From positions 593,331 to 657,330 of the forward strand of contig KK211086.1 in NCBI GenBank assembly GCA_000620185.1: 64,000 nt of DNA, read 5' to 3'. The notes beneath the pieces are model-generated. The model was not told where the DNA came from and searched no databases. It saw nothing but the letters and a program-made list of their open reading frames with translations. Below are positions 1 through 9,660 of this stretch, piece after piece. Position numbers and translations under genes: made by a program. How positions within the stretch are numbered: position 1 is the stretch's first letter; every line of letters begins with the position of its first letter. The DNA comes from Geodermatophilaceae bacterium URHB0062. GTDB taxonomy: Bacteria; Actinomycetota; Actinomycetes; Mycobacteriales; Geodermatophilaceae.

Positions 1-217
1 CATCGCGCCGTCGCTGCGGCCGCGGCTGGCGGCCGTCGGCGCCCTGCTCGCCCTCACGGTGACCGTGCTCTCCGCCGGGTTGCTCGGCGCGCACGACGCC
101 GTCGGCTCGCGGGACCTGCAGTGGACGCTGCCCGGGATCGGGCTCGTGCTGGCGGGTCTGGCCTTCGCGGGGCTCACCGCGGTGGCCTGGCGGATCCGCA
201 GGGGGCAGCAACCGTGA
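1..217 (+). CDS. C-terminal fragment of a membrane protein (partial, enters from the left edge)
   Basis: An open frame enters from the left edge with codons starting at base 2 and ends at TGA 215-217, giving about 71 residues. It shows two hydrophobic stretches (around residues 9-28 and 42-64) separated by a short polar loop, and ends in a basic tail (WRIRRGQQP), so the C-terminus is probably cytoplasmic. No family-specific motif is visible. The next gene follows 47 nt downstream with its own -10 box, so it is probably transcribed separately. Confidence 0.6.
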   Translation, partial: IAPSLRPRLAAVGALLALTVTVLSAGLLGAHDAVGSRDLQWTLPGIGLVLAGLAFAGLTAVAWRIRRGQQP

Positions 218-252
218 CGCCGACGCGCCTCCGCGACCGGACCGCGCCTTCC

Positions 253-258
253 TAGACT
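253..258 (+). promoter_or_regulatory. -10 box of a leaderless promoter for the B12-binding subunit gene
   Basis: TAGACT ends 6 nt before ATG 265, placing the transcription start at or next to the start codon. No Shine-Dalgarno sequence is present, which fits a leaderless transcript. The identical hexamer at the same distance precedes the ligase gene at 50668. Confidence 0.55.
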
Positions 259-264
259 GAGCCG

Positions 265-675
265 ATGGTGGACGAACGCATCCGGGTGGTCATCGCCAAG
301 CCGGGTCTCGACGGGCACGACCGGGGCGCCAAGGTGGTGGCCCGTGCGCTGCGCGACGCCGGCATGGAGGTCGTCTACACCGGCCTGCACCAGACGCCGG
401 AGCAGATCGTCGAGACCGTCGTCCAGGAGGACGCCGACGCCGTGGGCCTGTCGGTGCTCTCCGGCGCCCACATGACGCTGTTCGCGCGGCTCGCCGAGCT
501 CATGCGCGAGCGCGAGGTCGACGACGTCGTGGTCTTCGGCGGCGGGATCATCCCCGACGAGGACCTGCCCGAGCTCGAGCGCCTCGGCGTCGCGCGCATC
601 TTCACGCCCGGGGCCACCACCACCGAGATCGTCGACTGGGTGCGCGACCATGTCGGCGCACCGACCGGCGCCTAG
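265..675 (+). CDS. Stand-alone cobalamin-binding subunit of an acyl-CoA mutase (IcmB/MCM small-subunit type)
   Basis: 136 residues form a complete B12-binding Rossmann domain. The base-off/His-on motif DGHDRG (residues 14-19) carries the histidine that ligates cobalt. Later motifs are [10 protein letters not shown] (about 59-68) and [12 protein letters not shown] (about 90-101), and the chain ends [13 protein letters not shown]. The size matches isobutyryl-CoA mutase small subunits (IcmB, about 136 aa), which work with a separate catalytic subunit. No such large subunit lies nearby. The complete mutase at 53-57 kb has its own B12 domain, so this gene probably serves another mutase such as isobutyryl-CoA mutase encoded elsewhere. 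The family call is firm; the substrate is inferred. ATG 265 is supported by the -10 box 6 nt upstream. Confidence 0.85.
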   Translation: MVDERIRVVIAKPGLDGHDRGAKVVARALRDAGMEVVYTGLHQTPEQIVETVVQEDADAVGLSVLSGAHMTLFARLAELMREREVDDVVVFGGGIIPDEDLPELERLGVARIFTPGATTTEIVDWVRDHVGAPTGA

Positions 676-682
676 CGCGAGG

Positions 683-708
683 GCGGCAGAAATGGCCATT
701 TCTGCCGC
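683..708. repeat. Perfect 26-bp palindrome between convergent genes
   Basis: Two 13-nt arms (683-695 and 696-708) are perfect reverse complements with no spacer. It sits between the stop of the B12-subunit gene and the stop of the converging S15 hydrolase gene, so it can act as a terminator for both. Its central 22 nt (685-706) share the plan GGCA-NNN-NYGGCCAN-NNN-TGCC with 55077-55098 and 57364-57385, suggesting a small dispersed family. Confidence 0.75.
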
Positions 709-714
709 TCGGGG

Positions 715-2568
715 TCAGCCGACGACGGGCAGGGTGAGCTGCTGGGTGATGCCCGGGCCGGTCGAGAGCGTGACCTGCTGCGGGACGGTCGATCCGCGGT
801 AGGCGAGATCGCCGCCCGACAGGACGACGGCGAGCCGGTGACCAGCTGCGAAGCGGTGCACGATGCCGGGCAGCTCGATGGTCACCGGCCGCGTGACGTC
901 CGCGACCCGGGCCGGCGAGATCAGCCGGTGGGGGAGCTCGACCGCGCCGTCGGGGCCCACGTCGTAGAGCTTGGCGAACACCACCAGCTGCCCCGGCGCG
1001 CCGGCCGCCTGCGTTGCGGCGACGACCGGGGCGTCGAGCGTGACGGTCAGCCGGGGTGAGCCCACGACCGTCATCGCTCTGTTCAGTGGGGCGGTGGAGA
1101 AGCGGACCGCCGTCCCCGGGGGGTCGGTGACCGGCTGCGACTGGTCCAGGGCCGACGTCTCGGTGTAGTTCGGTCCGATCGGCGCCACGCTGCTGTAGGC
1201 GCTGACGCCGGGCACGACGGCCGAGCGGCTGCCGACCAGCGCACCGGAGACGCCCCCGCCGGACAGGAACAGCGTCGTCGAGCTGCCGGCGGGATAGGAC
1301 GGCGCCGTCGCGTACGCCCGGGCGGCGTCACCGGTGGCGGCGAAGACCCAGTCCCGGAAGTACGAGAAGTTCAGCGCCGGGCGGGTGCCCGTGCCGCGGA
1401 CGTAGTAGTCGAACCAGGCCAGGGCTCGCCGTCCCTCGTAGGACCGCTCCGGGTGTCGCATGTCCAGCTCCCCGGCGACCGGCGCCGAGTCGCTGTGACC
1501 CCACGACTGCCAGGTCAGCGACACCGGCGTGCCCTGGCGCTGCAGCGCCCGATACGTGGCCACCGACTCCTGCAGGTCGAACAAGGTGTCGGCCTGCCCC
1601 TGGCCGATCATCGTGGGCACCCGGACGTCGGACATGTAGCTCGCCACCGAGTTCGAGCGCAGGAACGCGAGGGACTCGTCGCTCGGATAGCCGAGCGTGC
1701 CGACCTCCAACAGCGCCCGGCACACCTGCGGCTCGAAGTTGGCGCAGTTCTCGTCCACGAAGGCCGGCCAGCGCGTGGCGTCGGACAGCGACGCCTGCAG
1801 GTCCTCGGCGCCGTTCTCGACGCCGAGCGTGGTGAACAGGGCGGCCCACTCGTACTTGAAGACGCCGGTCTGCGCGGAGCTGACCGATCCACTGCGGGCG
1901 GTGCCACCCGGCAGTGCGCTGTTCTCCGGGGCCAGGGAGTAGGACAGGTCGTTCCAGGTGATCAGCGGCAGGATCGCGTCGACTCGGTCGGTGCTCTGCC
2001 GGTGCTCGTAGGCGGCGGTCGCGAACTGGATTTGCCCGCCGTAGGAGCCACCGGTCATGCCGACCGCGGGGTCGTACCGGGTGCCCGTGCTCGCGTCCTC
2101 ACGGATCACCTGGTCGACGTGCACCCGGCGTCCGGTGGTGTCGTCGACGGCGACGACGGTCGGGTCGCCGCCGAGGAAGCGCAGCAGCTGGCTCGCCGCC
2201 GCCCCGTCGTGCTCGACGTCGTCCAGGGTGATCGGGCAGTCGTCGCCGTCGACGAACCCGATGCCGGTGTAGGCCAACGTCACGTAGCCGTGCGCGCCGA
2301 AGCCCTGCGCGAGATCGGCCTGGTCCGCCTTCGTCCCGCCGAAGCCGTTGGTCACGAGCAGCGCGGGAGCCGGGCGCGAGGCGGTGACGCCGGCGGGCAC
2401 GTAGAGGTCCGCGGCGACCTCGCAGTCGCGGTGCTCGGGCCCGAGGTCGGTCACCGAGATGGTCAGGTGGCGGGGCGAGATGTCGGCGGCGGCCGCCGGA
2501 GGGGCCGTGGCCACCAGCCCTCCGGCGGTCACGGCGGCGGTCAGCAGGGCGGTGGCGGGGCGTCGCAC
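715..2568 (-). CDS. Secreted CocE/NonD-family hydrolase (X-Pro dipeptidyl-peptidase-like, S15 fold)
   Basis: 617 residues. GTG 2568 is chosen because AGGAGAGG lies just upstream on the coding strand, and a Sec signal peptide follows directly (VRRPATALLTAAV then an Ala-rich region ending PPAAAAD). The alpha/beta-hydrolase domain carries the nucleophile motif GGSYGG with Ser near residue 175. The probable acid is in GQADTLFD and the histidine in WGHSDS. A beta-sandwich C-terminal domain follows from about residue 430, as in PepX_C proteins. Family members are serine hydrolases of peptides or esters; the substrate here cannot be deduced. The protein is probably exported. It converges on the B12-subunit gene across a perfect palindrome. 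An upstream in-frame ATG at 2679 would place a charged extension before the signal peptide and is unlikely. Confidence 0.85.
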   Translation of the reverse strand: MRRPATALLTAAVTAGGLVATAPPAAAADISPRHLTISVTDLGPEHRDCEVAADLYVPAGVTASRPAPALLVTNGFGGTKADQADLAQGFGAHGYVTLAYTGIGFVDGDDCPITLDDVEHDGAAASQLLRFLGGDPTVVAVDDTTGRRVHVDQVIREDASTGTRYDPAVGMTGGSYGGQIQFATAAYEHRQSTDRVDAILPLITWNDLSYSLAPENSALPGGTARSGSVSSAQTGVFKYEWAALFTTLGVENGAEDLQASLSDATRWPAFVDENCANFEPQVCRALLEVGTLGYPSDESLAFLRSNSVASYMSDVRVPTMIGQGQADTLFDLQESVATYRALQRQGTPVSLTWQSWGHSDSAPVAGELDMRHPERSYEGRRALAWFDYYVRGTGTRPALNFSYFRDWVFAATGDAARAYATAPSYPAGSSTTLFLSGGGVSGALVGSRSAVVPGVSAYSSVAPIGPNYTETSALDQSQPVTDPPGTAVRFSTAPLNRAMTVVGSPRLTVTLDAPVVAATQAAGAPGQLVVFAKLYDVGPDGAVELPHRLISPARVADVTRPVTIELPGIVHRFAAGHRLAVVLSGGDLAYRGSTVPQQVTLSTGPGITQQLTLPVVG

Positions 2569-2711
2569 GGGGCCTCTCCTCGTCGTCGGGCGGGGTGCTG
2601 CGCACGGGTGCGGCAGCGTGAACTGCCCTTTCGGGTGGTGGGCCCTGTGATGCGCCCCACGACCTCCCCCTGCGTACAACGCCCGACGCGGCGGGGAGGT
2701 TACGGGCGGGC

Positions 2712-2717
2712 TACGGT
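2712..2717 (+). promoter_or_regulatory. -10 box upstream of sucC
   Basis: TACGGT ends 8 nt before the GTG start of sucC, and no good Shine-Dalgarno lies between. This fits a leaderless or near-leaderless transcript. Confidence 0.45.
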
Positions 2718-2725
2718 GCCTGTTC

Positions 2726-3886
2726 GTGGATCTCTTCGAGTACCAGGCCCGTGACCTGTTGGCCTCGCACGGCGTGCCCGTGCTCCCCGGTGGAGTCGCC
2801 GAGACGCCGGATCAGGCGGAGGCGATCGCGCGGGAGATCGCCACCCCCGTCGTCGTCAAGGCGCAGGTGAAGACCGGCGGCCGCGGCAAGGCCGGCGGCG
2901 TGAAGCTCGCCGACAACCCGGAGGACGCCCGCGCGCGTGCCCAGGACATCCTCGGCCTCGACATCAAGGGGCACATCACGCACAAGGTGATGGTGGCCCA
3001 GGCCAGCGACATCGCCGAGGAGTACTACTTCTCCTACCTGCTCGACCGTTCCAACCGGACCTTCCTGGCCATGGCCTCGAAGGAGGGCGGCATGGAGATC
3101 GAGCAGCTCGCCGTCGAGCGGCCCGAGGCACTGGCCCGCATCCCGATCGACGCCACGACCGGCGTGGACACCGCCAAGGCCGCCGAGATCGTCGACGCCG
3201 CCAACTTCCCCGCCGAGGTCCGCGACCAGGTGATCGCGATCGCCGTCGCGCTGTGGGACACCTTCGTCAAGGAGGACGCCACGCTGGTCGAGGTCAACCC
3301 GCTGGCCAAGGCGCCGGACGGCACCGTCCTGGCGCTGGACGCCAAGGTGACCCTCGACGCGAACGCCGACTTCCGGCAGACCGGCCACGCCGCTCTCGAG
3401 GACACCGCCGCCGCCGACCCGCTCGAGGCCGCGGCCAAGGAGAAGAACCTCAACTACGTCAAGCTCGACGGCGAGGTGGGCATCATCGGCAACGGTGCCG
3501 GCCTGGTCATGAGCACCCTGGACGTCGTCGCGTACGCCGGGGAGGAGTTCGGCGGCGTCAAGCCGGCCAACTTCCTCGACATCGGTGGCGGCGCCTCGGC
3601 CGAGGTCATGGCCAACGGCCTGCACATCATCCTGGGCGACCCGGCCGTCAAGAGCGTGTTCGTCAACGTCTTCGGTGGCATCACCGCCTGCGACGCCGTC
3701 GCCAACGGCATCGTCTCAGCACTGCGCATCCTCGGCGACGAGGCGACCAAGCCGCTGGTCGTCCGGCTCGACGGCAACAACGTCGACGAGGGCCGCCGCA
3801 TCCTCGCCGAGGCCAACCACCCGCTGGTGACCGTGGTCGACACGATGGACGGCGCCGCGCGCCGGGCCGCCGAGCTCGCCGCCTGA
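2726..3886 (+). CDS. sucC: Succinate-CoA ligase beta subunit
   Basis: 386 residues, normal length for SucC. It begins [19 protein letters not shown], typical of the ATP-grasp N-terminus of this subunit, and contains the glycine-rich stretch [13 protein letters not shown] (about residues 48-60). The CoA-ligase domain in the second half includes the conserved NIFGGI-equivalent [11 protein letters not shown]. With SucD it interconverts succinyl-CoA and succinate with substrate-level phosphorylation in the cytoplasm. GTG 2726 is the start. sucD follows after a 92-nt gap that is filled by a structured repeat, so the two are probably co-transcribed with that element in the spacer. Confidence 0.97.
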   Translation: MDLFEYQARDLLASHGVPVLPGGVAETPDQAEAIAREIATPVVVKAQVKTGGRGKAGGVKLADNPEDARARAQDILGLDIKGHITHKVMVAQASDIAEEYYFSYLLDRSNRTFLAMASKEGGMEIEQLAVERPEALARIPIDATTGVDTAKAAEIVDAANFPAEVRDQVIAIAVALWDTFVKEDATLVEVNPLAKAPDGTVLALDAKVTLDANADFRQTGHAALEDTAAADPLEAAAKEKNLNYVKLDGEVGIIGNGAGLVMSTLDVVAYAGEEFGGVKPANFLDIGGGASAEVMANGLHIILGDPAVKSVFVNVFGGITACDAVANGIVSALRILGDEATKPLVVRLDGNNVDEGRRILAEANHPLVTVVDTMDGAARRAAELAA

Positions 3887-3888
3887 TC

Positions 3889-3949
3889 AAGGACCCCTTC
3901 CTCCCCACCCCTCGCAGGCTCGGGGCGGGCCCCGGGAAGGGGCCGCTCC
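3889..3949 (+). repeat. 60-nt structured repeat, copy 1 (sucC-sucD spacer)
   Basis: The element starts two bases after the sucC stop. Outer arms are 3891-3902 and 3934-3943, pairing CCCTTCC with GGAAGGG. It aligns without gaps over about 60 nt to copies at 7355-7412 (reversed), 9599-9660 and 14484-14541, with a shared core CTCGCANGCTCG. Differences in the arms are compensatory between copies. Confidence 0.8.
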
Positions 3950-3978
3950 GTCCACTCCTGAGACAGGACACCAGACAG

Positions 3979-4854
<876 letters not shown>

Positions 4855-4870
4855 GCTCAGCCGCACGCGG

Positions 4871-4907
4871 CACGGCCCGGGAACCCCTGCGGGGGTCCCG
4901 GGCCGTG
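4871..4907 (+). terminator. Terminator hairpin after sucD
   Basis: Arms 4871-4887 and 4891-4907 pair over 17 positions with one mismatch around the 3-nt loop TGC. No U-tract follows, as is usual for high-GC actinobacterial terminators. Confidence 0.75.
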
Positions 4908-5024
4908 TGCGTTCCCACGAGGGCATCACGGTCGGGCGACAAGGGTGCGGCACGGTTGCGCCGTGCTGTCGGCGACGGCAACGATGCGCTGCGCACATCC
5001 GATGCTTGCGAGGAGAGCCCAGCG

Positions 5025-6074
5025 ATGACCGCCAGCCAGCCTCCGCAGCCGCCCGCCGGCGGTCAGCGACCGGAGCACGGGCAGGAGCCCGGTTTCGGCC
5101 AGCAGCCACCGGTCCAGCCGCCGGCGTACGGGCAGGAGCCGCCTCCTCCGTCGTACGGCCAGCAGCCGTACGGCCAACCGCAGCCGGGTTACGGGCAGCC
5201 GGGCTACGGGCAGCCGGGCTACGGGCAGCCGGGTTACGGTCAGCAGCCGGGCTATGCACAGCCGGGTTACGGGCAGTCGGGCTACGAGCAGCAGCCTCCG
5301 CCGGCATATCCGCAGCCGGGGTTCAGGCAGCCGACGGGTGCGCCCGGCCCCTACGGAGCCCCCGCGGTGGCCGGCGCCGGGGTCGGGTTCGACGCCAAGA
5401 AGCTCACGATGGCCTCCTACGTCATCGCCGGCGGCACCGTGCTCTTCCTGATCCTGACCTTCTTCTCGTGGTTCCAGTTCTTCGGCGTCGGCATCAGCGG
5501 GTGGACTGCGGGCAACGTCAAGACGGCGTTCTTCCTGTTCCTGCTGGCGTCGGTGTGGGCGCTGCTTCCTGCATTCACCGACGCGAAGGTCGGGTTCCCG
5601 CGGGGATGGGTCACCGTGGGCCTGGCGGCGCTGGGCTTCCTGCTCACGCTGTTCGCCTGGTTCGACACGTTCGACTTCGACTTCTCCGTCTGGGCGCTGC
5701 TGGGCGTGCTCACGGCGGCGGGGATCCTGTTGTTCGCCGTCCTGGCGCTGTTCCCGGAGCTGAAGAACCGGCCGGCGCTGCCCGGACGTCTGGCCGGCGC
5801 GGCGCAGTGGGCCAACCAGCCCGCGCCCGAGTTCGGCCAGCAGCCGCGTGCGGCTCAGCAACCGGGCGGAGCGACTCAGCAGCCGGGCGCGCCGTACGTC
5901 CAGCCGGGTTACGGCCACGCCGCACCGCCGCCGTACGCACCACCGGCTTCCGGGACTCCGGTCGTCCAGCCGTACACCACTCCTCCGGTGCCGCCGGCCG
6001 CTCCGCCGTCGTCGCCGGGTGGCGCGACAGCGTCGGGTGAGGGAACGGCGACCGAGCGTCCCGGCGGGGCCTGA
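5025..6074 (+). CDS. Pro/Gln/Tyr-rich four-helix membrane protein (34 kDa-antigen / Rv0954-like)
   Basis: 349 residues from ATG 5025, chosen because AGGAGAG lies 8 nt upstream. The first 120 residues are low-complexity, with a run of PGYGQ pentads. Four hydrophobic segments follow ([68 protein letters not shown]). A second Pro/Gln/Tyr-rich tail of about 100 residues ends the protein, so both termini are disordered and probably on the same side. The position between sucD and perM equals that of mycobacterial Rv0954, a membrane protein linked to the divisome. The topology is clear; the divisome role is inferred from synteny. Confidence 0.75.
   Translation: MTASQPPQPPAGGQRPEHGQEPGFGQQPPVQPPAYGQEPPPPSYGQQPYGQPQPGYGQPGYGQPGYGQPGYGQQPGYAQPGYGQSGYEQQPPPAYPQPGFRQPTGAPGPYGAPAVAGAGVGFDAKKLTMASYVIAGGTVLFLILTFFSWFQFFGVGISGWTAGNVKTAFFLFLLASVWALLPAFTDAKVGFPRGWVTVGLAALGFLLTLFAWFDTFDFDFSVWALLGVLTAAGILLFAVLALFPELKNRPALPGRLAGAAQWANQPAPEFGQQPRAAQQPGGATQQPGAPYVQPGYGHAAPPPYAPPASGTPVVQPYTTPPVPPAAPPSSPGGATASGEGTATERPGGA
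5180..5290 (+). repeat. In-frame 15-bp tandem repeats coding PGYGQ
   Basis: A run of about seven imperfect 15-bp units encodes PGYGQ or close variants in the N-terminal tail of the membrane protein. The unit length keeps the frame, so gain or loss of units would change only tail length. Confidence 0.75.
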
Positions 6075-6144
6075 ACCGCGGCGCCGTGCCGTGACTTTCG
6101 CCGCGCTGCGGCGCGTGCGGCGGCGGGTGCGGCCGGTGCCTTGC

Positions 6145-6150
6145 GACAGT
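6145..6150 (+). promoter_or_regulatory. Possible -10 box for perM
   Basis: GACAGT ends 7 nt before GTG 6158. It supports that start over the in-frame GTG at 6149, which overlaps the box. Confidence 0.35.
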
Positions 6151-6157
6151 GGGTGTC

Positions 6158-7354
6158 GTGGTCTCGCTGCTCGCACGCCTGCCCTGGGGCAGCACTGACG
6201 ACGGCGAACGGCACCGGTCCCTGCCGCTGATCTGGCTGACGCTGGCCGCGGTCGCCGCGGTCACCGCCGCGGGCCTGGTCGGGCTGGGGCTGGCCGTCGT
6301 GGTCGTCCAGATGCTGGACCCGACGGGCGGACTGCCCGTGTCCGGCTCGATCGCGCTCGCCGGGCGGCTCTGGGTGCTCGCGCAGGGCGGCCGGCTGACG
6401 CTGGCGTCGGGACCCCTCGTGCTGGCGCCGCTCCTGCTCACCCTCGGCATCGCGTGGGGCCTCTCGCGGGCCGCGCGCGGTGCCGTCAGGGCGCACGACC
6501 TGACCAGCCCGCGGGACGTCGCCCCGGTGGCCGCGGCCGGCGTCGCCCTGCACCTGGCCCTCACGCTGCTGCTCGCCGTCCTCCTCGACGCCCCGGCTGC
6601 GCGGGTCGGGCTGATCCGGACGACCGTCGGCACCGTCGTCCTCGCCGGCGCGGCCATCGGCTGGGGGCTGGTCCGCGAGTCGGGCGTGTTCGACGCCGTC
6701 CTCGACCGGCTGCCCGGCCCGGCGCGGCCGGTCCTGCGCGGCGTGCTGGCCGGGCTGCTCACCTCCCTGGCGCTCTGCACGGCCGTCGTCGCCATCGCGC
6801 TGGCGTCGGACGTGCACGGGTACGCCACCCTGTCCCGCTCGCTGGGCGGTGCGGGGGCCGGGGCCCTGGGGCTGCTCGGCCTCGGCGTCCTGCTGCTGCC
6901 CAACGCGGCCGCCGCAGCCCTGGGCATGGCCGCCGGGCCGGGCTTCTTCGTGGGCAGCGGCACCCTGGTCTCGGTGCACGGGGTGAGCCTCAGCGCCGTG
7001 CCCGCGCTGCCGCTGCTGGCCGCGCTGCCCGACACGCAGGCCGTGCCGCTCATCGCGTTCGCGTCGCAGGCGGCGCCCGCGCTCGCGGGCCTGGTCGCCG
7101 GGACGACGATCGGCCGGTGGTTCGGGGCCACGGACGGCGGCTCCGTGGTCGCCGGTCTGTCGGGGATCGCCGGCGGCGTCCTGCTCGGCGTCCTCAGCGG
7201 CGTGCTCGCGTGGGTCGCCGGCGGCGCCCTGGGGGACGGCGGCCTGGCTCAGGTCGGCGCCCCTCCGCTGACGACGGCGATCGCGGTGGCGGCACAGAGC
7301 GGGATCGCCGCCGCCCTCGCGGCCACGGTCACGCGCTGGCGGGCGCTCGGCTGA
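6158..7354 (+). CDS. perM: PerM-like polytopic membrane protein (DUF6350)
   Basis: 398 residues and very hydrophobic, with about ten or eleven predicted transmembrane segments (for example IWLTLAAVAAVTAAGLVGLG at the start and SGIAGGVLLGVLSGVLAWVAGG near the end). No catalytic motif is seen. The position directly upstream of purN-purH matches Rv0955 of Mycobacterium tuberculosis, named PerM, an integral membrane protein needed for cell division and persistence. GTG 6158 is preferred because of the -10-like box before it. The stop is followed at once by an inverted copy of the 60-nt repeat. Family assignment rests on synteny plus topology. Confidence 0.75.
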   Translation: MVSLLARLPWGSTDDGERHRSLPLIWLTLAAVAAVTAAGLVGLGLAVVVVQMLDPTGGLPVSGSIALAGRLWVLAQGGRLTLASGPLVLAPLLLTLGIAWGLSRAARGAVRAHDLTSPRDVAPVAAAGVALHLALTLLLAVLLDAPAARVGLIRTTVGTVVLAGAAIGWGLVRESGVFDAVLDRLPGPARPVLRGVLAGLLTSLALCTAVVAIALASDVHGYATLSRSLGGAGAGALGLLGLGVLLLPNAAAAALGMAAGPGFFVGSGTLVSVHGVSLSAVPALPLLAALPDTQAVPLIAFASQAAPALAGLVAGTTIGRWFGATDGGSVVAGLSGIAGGVLLGVLSGVLAWVAGGALGDGGLAQVGAPPLTTAIAVAAQSGIAAALAATVTRWRALG

Positions 7355-7412
7355 ACGGCCCCCTCCAGAGGCTCGCGCCGAGCCCGCGAGGCGTGAGGAG
7401 GAGGGGGTCCTT
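7355..7412 (-). repeat. 60-nt structured repeat, copy 2 (perM-purN spacer, reversed)
   Basis: This copy has the opposite orientation to the other three. Arms 7357-7366 and 7400-7410 pair GG(A)CCCCCTCC with GGAGGGGG(T)CC. It abuts the perM stop directly, and the purN -10 box begins at its other edge, so it separates the two transcripts. Confidence 0.8.
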
Positions 7413-7413
7413 A

Positions 7414-7419
7414 TAGGGT
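7414..7419 (+). promoter_or_regulatory. -10 box of the leaderless purN promoter
   Basis: TAGGGT (within TTATAGGGTC) ends 7 nt before GTG 7427, with no Shine-Dalgarno between them. Confidence 0.55.
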
Positions 7420-7426
7420 CGCTGGC

Positions 7427-8050
7427 GTGCCGGCAGCCGATCCCCGCCCGCGGGCGCGGATCGTCGTGCTGCTCTCCGGATCCGGTTCGCTGTGTGCCGC
7501 GCTGCTGGCCGCGACCGACGACCCGGCCTATCCCGCCGAGGTGGTCGCCGTCGGCGCCGACCGGCCCGCGGAAGGGCTGGTCCACGCCACCCGCCGCGGC
7601 CTGCCCACGTTCGTGTGCGCGGTGCGCGACCACCCCGACCGCGACGCCTGGGACCGCGCCCTGGCGGCCGAGATCGCCGCGCACCACCCCGACCTGGTGG
7701 TCTCGGCGGGCTTCATGAAGATCGTCGGCCCCTCGGTGCTCGGCGCGTTCGGCGGCCGCCTGATCAACACGCACCCCGCGCTGCTCCCGGCGTTCCCCGG
7801 GGCCCATGCCGTCCGCGACGCCCTGGCCGCGGGCGCCCCGGTGACCGGCGCGACCGTGCACGTCGTCGACGCGGGCGTCGACACCGGACCGGTGCTGGCC
7901 CAGCGGGAGGTCCCGGTTCTGGCCGGGGACGACGAGGCGAGCCTGCACGAGCGGATCAAGGCAGTGGAGCGTGAGCTCCTGGTAGAGACGGTGGCGCAGC
8001 TCGTCACCTCATCCCCGACCAACCCGGACCCGGCGAGGAACTCCCGATGA
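7427..8050 (+). CDS. purN: Phosphoribosylglycinamide formyltransferase
   Basis: 207 residues, the usual size. It transfers a formyl group from 10-formyl-THF to GAR, the third step of purine synthesis, in the cytoplasm. The N-terminal loop VVLLSGSGS binds phosphoribosyl, and [12 protein letters not shown] (about residues 113-124) carries the catalytic Asn and His. [10 protein letters not shown] supplies the conserved Asp. GTG 7427 is supported by the -10 box 7 nt upstream. The last codons overlap the purH start (ATGA at 8047-8050), so the two genes are translationally coupled. Confidence 0.96.
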   Translation: MPAADPRPRARIVVLLSGSGSLCAALLAATDDPAYPAEVVAVGADRPAEGLVHATRRGLPTFVCAVRDHPDRDAWDRALAAEIAAHHPDLVVSAGFMKIVGPSVLGAFGGRLINTHPALLPAFPGAHAVRDALAAGAPVTGATVHVVDAGVDTGPVLAQREVPVLAGDDEASLHERIKAVERELLVETVAQLVTSSPTNPDPARNSR

Positions 8051-9597
8051 CCGATCGCAGTCCCATCCGGCGCGCCCTCCTGGGCGTCTACGACAAGGCC
8101 GGGATCGAGGAGCTGGCCGCCGGGCTGGCGGCGGCCGGCGTCGAGCTGGTGAGCACCGGCGCGACCGCGCGGCGCATCGCCGAGGCCGGCATCCCCGTCA
8201 TCCCCGTCGAGCAGGTCACCGGGTTCCCGGAGTGCCTGGACGGCCGGGTCAAGACGCTGCACCCCGGGGTGCACGCCGGCATCCTGGCCGACCGGCGCAG
8301 GCCCGAGCACATCGCCCAGCTCGACGAGCTCGGCATCGCGCCCTTCGACCTCGTGGTGGTCAACCTCTACCCGTTCACCGAGACCGTCGCCTCGGGCGCG
8401 AGCCCCGACGAGTGCGTCGAGCAGATCGACATCGGCGGTCCGGCGATGGTCCGCGCGGCCGCCAAGAACCATCCGTCGGTCGCCGTCGTCGTCGACCCCG
8501 CCCGCTACGGCGACGTCCTCGCCGCGGTCGGTGCCGGCGGCTTCACGCTGGCCGAGCGGCAGAAGCTGGCCGCGGCCGCCTTCCGGCACACCGCGTCGTA
8601 CGACATCGCGGTCGCCTCGTGGCTGGGCAACGTCGTCGCCCCCGACGACGACAGCGGCTTCCCGGCGTGGGTCGGGGCGAGCTGGGAGCGCGCCGAGGTG
8701 CTGCGCTACGGCGAGAACCCGCACCAGGGCGCGGCGCTGTACCGCGGAGTGACCCCGGGTCTCGCGCACGCCGAGCAGCTGCACGGCAAGCAGATGTCCT
8801 ACAACAACTACGTCGACACCGACGCCGCCTGGCGGGCCGCGCACGACCACGACGACCCCTGCGTGGCGATCATCAAGCACGCCAACCCGTGCGGGATCGC
8901 CGTCGGCGCCGACATCGCCTCCGCGCACCGCAAGGCGCACGCCTGCGACCCGGTGTCCGCGTTCGGCGGCGTCATCGCCGCCAACCGCGAGGTCGACCTG
9001 ACCATGGCCGAGCAGGTCGCCGACGTGTTCACCGAGGTCGTCGTCGCGCCGTCCTTCACCGACGACGCGGTCGCCGTGCTGACGGGCAAGAAGAACATCC
9101 GCCTCCTGCGGCTGCCGCACGTGCCGGGGCCGGGTGCCGAGATGCGGCCGGTCAGCGGTGGGCTGCTCCTGCAGGTCAAGGACCGGCTCGACGCCCCGGG
9201 CGACGACCCGACCACCTGGACGCTGGCGACGGGCACCCCGCTGGACGCCGCCGGCCTCGACGACCTGGTGTTCGCCTGGCGCGCCGTCCGCGCCGTGAAG
9301 AGCAACGCGATCCTGCTCGCGCACGACCGGGCGACCGTCGGGGTCGGCATGGGGCAGGTCAACCGGGTGGACGCCGCGCGGCTCGCCGTCACGCGCGCGG
9401 GGGAGCGGGCCGCGGGCTCGGTCGCCGCCTCGGACGCCTTCTTCCCGTTCGCCGACGGCCTGCAGGTCCTGCTGGACGCGGGCCTGCGTGCCGTCGTCCA
9501 GCCGGGCGGGTCGGTCCGCGACGAGGAGGTCGTCGCGGCGGCCGCCGCGGCGGGCGTGCCGCTGTACCTGACCGGCACGCGGCACTTCGCCCACTGA
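8047..9597 (+). CDS. purH: Bifunctional AICAR transformylase / IMP cyclohydrolase
   Basis: 516 residues. The N-terminal MGS-like domain (about 1-200) is IMP cyclohydrolase: it starts [17 protein letters not shown] and contains [15 protein letters not shown]. The larger C-terminal domain is AICAR formyltransferase, with the Lys-His signature [12 protein letters not shown] near residues 276-287 and [11 protein letters not shown] near the end. It catalyses the last two steps to IMP. It overlaps purN by four bases. A copy of the 60-nt repeat begins one base after the stop. Confidence 0.97.
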   Translation: MTDRSPIRRALLGVYDKAGIEELAAGLAAAGVELVSTGATARRIAEAGIPVIPVEQVTGFPECLDGRVKTLHPGVHAGILADRRRPEHIAQLDELGIAPFDLVVVNLYPFTETVASGASPDECVEQIDIGGPAMVRAAAKNHPSVAVVVDPARYGDVLAAVGAGGFTLAERQKLAAAAFRHTASYDIAVASWLGNVVAPDDDSGFPAWVGASWERAEVLRYGENPHQGAALYRGVTPGLAHAEQLHGKQMSYNNYVDTDAAWRAAHDHDDPCVAIIKHANPCGIAVGADIASAHRKAHACDPVSAFGGVIAANREVDLTMAEQVADVFTEVVVAPSFTDDAVAVLTGKKNIRLLRLPHVPGPGAEMRPVSGGLLLQVKDRLDAPGDDPTTWTLATGTPLDAAGLDDLVFAWRAVRAVKSNAILLAHDRATVGVGMGQVNRVDAARLAVTRAGERAAGSVAASDAFFPFADGLQVLLDAGLRAVVQPGGSVRDEEVVAAAAAAGVPLYLTGTRHFAH

Positions 9598-9598
9598 G

Positions 9599-9660
9599 AA
9601 AGGACCCCATGCCCCCCACCACTCGCAAGCTCGCGGCGGGCCCCCGCATGGGCCCGAAGC
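9599..9660 (+). repeat. 60-nt structured repeat, copy 3 (between purH and the pentapeptide gene)
   Basis: Arms 9602-9612 and 9646-9654 pair CCCATGC with GCATGGG. Here two bases of the stem differ from the other copies on both arms, keeping the pairing. The element contains the proposed ATG of the pentapeptide-repeat gene (9609) and an alternative ATG (9648), so the N-terminus of that protein may be encoded by the repeat. Confidence 0.8.

Noticed and set aside
2711-3625. Long open frame antisense to sucC
   Set aside because: It is a mirror of a conserved gene with GC-biased codons, has Arg/Val/Gly-rich composition, no family motif and no start signal.
5180-5290. CRISPR-like short repeat array
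   Set aside because: The 15-bp units have no spacers, stay in frame and encode PGYGQ words of a membrane protein.
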